Shown here: positions 31,172-34,834 of the stretch, piece by piece
How positions within the stretch are numbered: position 1 is the stretch's first letter
Layout: every line of letters starts with the position of its first letter
Assembly (NCBI GenBank): GCA_938015925.1
Contig: CALLVY010000770.1
Coordinates: 1 to 34,834 of the forward strand
From: an uncultured Saprospiraceae bacterium
GTDB lineage: Bacteria > Bacteroidota > Bacteroidia > Chitinophagales > Saprospiraceae
Direction of reading: 5' to 3'
Length of the DNA stretch: 34,834 nt
Translations under genes and position numbers: made by a program
Notes under the pieces: model-generated
The model's input: the letters and a program-made list of their open reading frames with translations, nothing else
Database searches by the model: none
Told to the model about the DNA's origin: nothing

Positions 31172-33736
31172 CTATTCCTCTTCTTCTTTTTTGTTTTCTT
31201 CTGCATTTTCTGAAGCAGTTTCCTGTCCTTCTTCTGCATTTACATCCAATACAGTGCCTTCCTCAGTGGTCGATTCCTCTTCAGAATCGTCATGGAATAC
31301 TACTGCAACATCTGCGATTTCATCATTTTTTTCTAATTTGATCAATCGCACTCCTTGTGTTGCTCTTCCCATTACCCGCATATCTTTGGCAGACATTCTA
31401 ATAATGATTCCAGATTTGTTGGTGATCATCAAATCATCTTCATCTTTAATTTGCTTCAAAGCAATCAAAGCACCTGTTTTGTCGGTAACCTGAAGGGTTT
31501 TAACTCCTTTTCCACCTCGATTGGTAACTCGGTAATCTTCTAGCGCCGAACGCTTACCATTTCCTTTTTCAGAAACCACTAAGATAGAAACGTCAGGATC
31601 ATTAGGATCTATTGTAACCATGCCGACTACAAAATCATTATTCTCTTTATCCAAGGTAATACCACGTACTCCTGCTGCAGAACGTCCCATTGATCGAACT
31701 TTCTCCTCCGGGAACCGGATCGCTCGTCCCATTCTATTGGCAATCAATATCTCGTTGCTGCCATTGGTTAGTTTTACTTCTAATAGTTGATCTCCTTCAT
31801 TGATCGTAATGGCATTGATACCATTGGATCGGACTCTGGAGAAAGCTTCTACTTTAGTTTTCTTGATCAATCCATTCTTAGTACAGAAAACCAAATAGTT
31901 GTTTTCTATAAATTCTTGATCTTTTAAAGACTTGACTACTAAGTAAGCCCGAACTTTATCTTCTTTTGGAATATTGAGCAAGTTTTGAATGACTCGACCG
32001 CTAGAGTTCTTCGAAGCTTCTGGGATATTATATACTTTAACCCAGTGGCATCGTCCTTTTTCGGTAAAGAGTAAGAGCCAGTTGTGGGTACTACCGACAA
32101 AAAGGTGTTCCACAAAATCTTCATTCCTAGTTTTGGTTCCTCTAGAACCACGACCTCCCCTACTTTGCGCACGGTATTCTGTGGATTTCGTTCTTTTGAT
32201 ATAACCCAGCTGAGAAATAGTAATGACCACTTCTTCATCAGCGATCATATCTTCCATACTGATATCTCCTTCTGCAAAGCTGATTTCAGTTCTTCGCTCA
32301 TCCCCAAATCGCTCCTTGATATCTGCTAACTCCTCCTTGATGATGTCTCGACGTTTACCTTCGTCTGCTAAAATAGATTTGTAGTAATTGATGATTTTCA
32401 TCAATTCATCATACTCTGCTTTTACTTTGTCAATCTCTAGTCCAGTCAGTTTTTGCAACCTCATTTCCAGAATTGCTTTCGCTTGCAACTCGGAAAGATC
32501 AAACTTGGACATCAAGCCATTTCTGGCCTCTTCTACATTCTTAGAGGCTCTAATCAAAGCAATCACCTCATCAAGGTGATCCAAAGCGATGAGGATTCCC
32601 TCCAGGATGTGTGCTCTCTCTTCTGCTTTCTTAAGATCGAATTTGGTACGACGTACAATGACTTCCAAACGGAATTTGATAAACTCCCGAATTAAATCTT
32701 TTAGATTGAGGATAACTGGGCGACCATTTACCAAAGCCACATTATTGACTCCGTAAGAAGTTTGAAGGGCAGAATATTTGTACAATTTGCTCAATACGAC
32801 ATTGGCCATTGCATCTCTTTTGACCTCTACTACGATTCGCAATCCATTTCTATCGGACTCATCCCGAATATCACTGATTCCTTCTATCCGCTTATCATTG
32901 ACCAATTCGGCGATCTTTACGATCAGATGGGCTTTATTTACCTGGTAAGGGATTTCTGAAACAATGATTGTCTCCTTCCCTGTCTTAGATTCTTCAATAT
33001 TGGCTTTTGCCCGAACAATCACTCTTCCTCTTCCCGTCGCCAAGGCTTCTTTTACTCCTGTATAGCCATAAATGATTCCTCCTGTAGGAAAATCTGGGGC
33101 TTTGACATGGGTAATCAACTCCTCCATTTCAATGTCTGGATTGTCGATCATCGCGACTGTTCCATTGATTACCTCCGTCAGATTATGTGGAAGCATATTG
33201 GTAGCCATACCTACGGCGATACCAGAAGCTCCATTGATCAAAAGGTTGGGTAATTTGGCAGGAAGTACGGTAGGTTCTGTGAGTGAGTCGTCAAAGTTAT
33301 TGGAAAAATCAACGGTATCTTTATTAATATCACTGAGGATTTCGTCAGAAATACGTTGCAAACGAGCCTCTGTATAACGCATTGCAGCAGGGCTATCTCC
33401 ATCCATAGAGCCAAAATTCCCCTGGCCATCGACTAAAGGATAGCGCAAAGACCAATCCTGAGCCATCCGAACCATCGAATCGTATACTGATTGATCACCG
33501 TGTGGGTGATATTTTCCTAAAACCTCCCCTACAATACGGGCAGATTTCTTGTGTGATTTGTTGTAAACTAGTCCTAATTCGCTCATTCCGTAAAGAACAC
33601 GTCTGTGAACAGGTTTTAAGCCATCTCTTACATCTGGTAAAGCTCTGGAGACAATTACTGACATCGAATAATCGATATAAGCGGATTTCATTTCGTCTTC
33701 AATCGCAATTGGAATAATTCTTTGATCTAATGCCAT
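31172..33736 (-). CDS. gyrA: DNA gyrase subunit A
   Basis: 854 aa. Breaks and rejoins DNA in the GyrA2GyrB2 complex that introduces negative supercoils. The N-terminal breakage-reunion domain contains the quinolone region [10 protein letters not shown] (77-86) and the catalytic Tyr121 in [10 protein letters not shown]. The isoleucine wedge region and coiled coil follow (about 350-490). The C-terminal beta-pinwheel begins near 500 and carries a GyrA box QSRGGRG (524-530), which separates gyrase from ParC of topoisomerase IV. The tail is acidic ([20 protein letters not shown]). Odd point: the position equal to E. coli Ser83 is Gln82 (codon CAA, 33491-33493), while the Asp87 equivalent is kept. 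Start is standard and unambiguous. Confidence 0.97.
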   Translation of the reverse strand: MALDQRIIPIAIEDEMKSAYIDYSMSVIVSRALPDVRDGLKPVHRRVLYGMSELGLVYNKSHKKSARIVGEVLGKYHPHGDQSVYDSMVRMAQDWSLRYPLVDGQGNFGSMDGDSPAAMRYTEARLQRISDEILSDINKDTVDFSNNFDDSLTEPTVLPAKLPNLLINGASGIAVGMATNMLPHNLTEVINGTVAMIDNPDIEMEELITHVKAPDFPTGGIIYGYTGVKEALATGRGRVIVRAKANIEESKTGKETIIVSEIPYQVNKAHLIVKIAELVNDKRIEGISDIRDESDRNGLRIVVEVKRDAMANVVLSKLYKYSALQTSYGVNNVALVNGRPVILNLKDLIREFIKFRLEVIVRRTKFDLKKAEERAHILEGILIALDHLDEVIALIRASKNVEEARNGLMSKFDLSELQAKAILEMRLQKLTGLEIDKVKAEYDELMKIINYYKSILADEGKRRDIIKEELADIKERFGDERRTEISFAEGDISMEDMIADEEVVITISQLGYIKRTKSTEYRAQSRGGRGSRGTKTRNEDFVEHLFVGSTHNWLLLFTEKGRCHWVKVYNIPEASKNSSGRVIQNLLNIPKEDKVRAYLVVKSLKDQEFIENNYLVFCTKNGLIKKTKVEAFSRVRSNGINAITINEGDQLLEVKLTNGSNEILIANRMGRAIRFPEEKVRSMGRSAAGVRGITLDKENNDFVVGMVTIDPNDPDVSILVVSEKGNGKRSALEDYRVTNRGGKGVKTLQVTDKTGALIALKQIKDEDDLMITNKSGIIIRMSAKDMRVMGRATQGVRLIKLEKNDEIADVAVVFHDDSEEESTTEEGTVLDVNAEEGQETASENAEENKKEEEE

Positions 33737-34070
33737 GAAAATCAGGTTGTTCTGTTAAACTCAATAATTAAGTGCTTGGTGTAATAAAATCAAAACAGAC
33801 AAATTTTGGATTCCCTTCTATCTCTTCGATTTTACTCAATTTTCGAGCAAAAGATTAGTAAAATCCTTTGCTTTTCAAATGATGGGCGAAGATACTAAAA
33901 ATGAGATAGTTTTTATAGGAGAAAAGCGAAAAAAACAGGGCACAGAACGGAGTTTTGGACATAAAAAAACGGTGATTCCAAAAGATTGGAATCACCGCTA
34001 AAAATCATCAAAGTAAATATTTTACTGTATCATCAATTTTTATATTGAAAAATAGTCGATTTAGGGCTAA
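33737..34070. other. Intergenic region, 334 bp, no gene found
   Basis: Upstream region of gyrA, presumably with its promoter, although I could not see a clear TTTG/TAnnTTTG pair. It also holds the terminator of the upstream gene at 33970-33997. The remainder is A/T-rich without visible repeats. Confidence 0.6.
33970..33997 (-). terminator. Intrinsic terminator of the small secreted protein gene
   Basis: CGGTGATTCCAA and TTGGAATCACCG form a perfect 12-bp stem with a 4-nt loop. On the minus strand it is followed directly by TTTTTTTAT. It lies about 70 bp after the stop codon of the gene at 34071. Confidence 0.88.
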
Positions 34071-34721
34071 TTAATTCTGTTTCATGGCTACTCGATACTC
34101 CGTTTTATCATGCTGATTGACGGTCCAATAGTTGTAATCTCGCACCATTCTATCTAAGTTTCTATAGTTGAAGTCTTTGCTACCTACCCTATTGGAAAGC
34201 GCAGAATAATCACTAAATACTTTCTTGGATACATTGGAATAACTTTCCCGCTCCACTTTTTCTAGGTTTCCATCTTCTCCTTGTAAGTAATAATGATAGG
34301 TATATGGGTTTCTTACATCATTTCGAGATTCAATGTAGTATACAAAGAGCGTAACTGCTCCTTCTTCCTCTTTTTGCATAAAAACGGTTGTGGGACCAAA
34401 TGGTTTTGGTGGGTAATCAACTTTCTGGCGTTCATAGTGAACCCATTCATTGACTTCATTTCCTAATTCATCGATATCGAATCCTTCGTAGCCGTAGCCT
34501 TCGATTTCAGTTGACTTATAGGTATTTTTTTGACCTGAGCGTTTGTCGTAGAATACGACTTTCACTTCATTGTCAGTAATGCCTCCGACCTTTATTTGGC
34601 CTTCGACTTTTTTTCCGTTGTCTAAGATTACATATCCATCGACTTTTTCCCCCTTTTGGGCGAACAGAGACGTGGAAAACAGTAATGCAAAAGCAATTGC
34701 GTTAATGGTAGTTAATTTCAT
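34071..34721 (-). CDS. Secreted protein of unknown function
   Basis: The track start (34751) adds ten polar residues before the signal; ATG 34721 gives 216 aa starting MKLTTINAIAFALLFSTSLFAQ, a clean signal peptide. The mature part opens with a beta-rich stretch, GYVILDNGKKVEGQIKVGG, in which a short strand motif with GKKVEGQI recalls small beta-barrel or sandwich domains found in Bacteroidetes exported proteins. It is rich in Tyr, Glu and Lys, and has no Cys after the signal, no lipobox and no membrane segment. No family or catalytic motif is recognised. It is a single gene upstream of gyrA with its own strong terminator. Probably periplasmic or surface; function unknown. Confidence 0.78.
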   Translation of the reverse strand: MKLTTINAIAFALLFSTSLFAQKGEKVDGYVILDNGKKVEGQIKVGGITDNEVKVVFYDKRSGQKNTYKSTEIEGYGYEGFDIDELGNEVNEWVHYERQKVDYPPKPFGPTTVFMQKEEEGAVTLFVYYIESRNDVRNPYTYHYYLQGEDGNLEKVERESYSNVSKKVFSDYSALSNRVGSKDFNYRNLDRMVRDYNYWTVNQHDKTEYRVAMKQN

Positions 34722-34834
34722 GGTATGCTGGATTTTAGATTTGATTCTCAATAAATAGGCGGGACCGTGTATAAAAGCAGACCTGCCAGGCTTTAATTTT
34801 GCATCTATAGTTCTGTTCTTTGTTCTTAATGCAA

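Overview
The window is AT-rich DNA of a marine/environmental-type Bacteroidota (Bacteroidetes). The evidence is a SusC/SusD outer-membrane pair, many lipoproteins with Bacteroidetes-style lipoboxes, a gyrA with a tetratricopeptide-repeat gene immediately downstream, a GntR/LacI hybrid regulator, no obvious Shine-Dalgarno sequences, and protein styles (tandem CRTAC1/VCBS lipoproteins, vanadium haloperoxidase-like lipoprotein) common in Cytophagia/Saprospiria. I cannot fix the genus. Almost all genes lie on the minus strand, so the window reads biologically from right to left.

Left flank (1-4698): a truncated MarR-GNAT fusion regulator with an inverted-repeat candidate operator at its start; an orphan plus-strand lipoprotein with an acidic middle and a basic Cys-rich tail; a convergent terminator; then a two-gene operon for an isoquinoline-1-oxidoreductase-type molybdenum hydroxylase (2Fe-2S subunit plus Tat-exported Mo subunit).

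Central locus (4699-29311): a large carbohydrate/glyco-conjugate utilisation locus. In transcription order it holds an AraR-like GntR regulator, SusC/RagA TonB receptor, SusD/RagB lipoprotein, an attenuator-like hairpin, two paralogous FG-GAP/VCBS-ASPIC (CRTAC1) lipoproteins, a vanadium-haloperoxidase/PAP2 lipoprotein, a GlpD-type glycerol-3-phosphate dehydrogenase, a GH36 alpha-galactosidase, a LacZ-type GH2 beta-galactosidase, a second GH36 paralog, and a sodium:sugar symporter. Genes are tightly packed (0-66 bp gaps, one ATGA overlap), except 107 bp before the galactosidase block. The galactosidases lack signal peptides, so hydrolysis should be cytoplasmic. The combination alpha-galactosidase + beta-galactosidase + glycerol-3-phosphate dehydrogenase suggests, as inference only, use of galactosyl-glycerols such as galactolipid head-groups or floridoside.

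Right flank (29645-34834): housekeeping-type minus-strand genes: a TPR protein, DNA gyrase subunit A (with Gln at the quinolone-critical Ser83 position), and a small secreted protein of unknown function; two of these have clear intrinsic terminators (TPR protein and the small secreted protein). No RNA genes, insertion sequences, CRISPR arrays or phage genes were seen.
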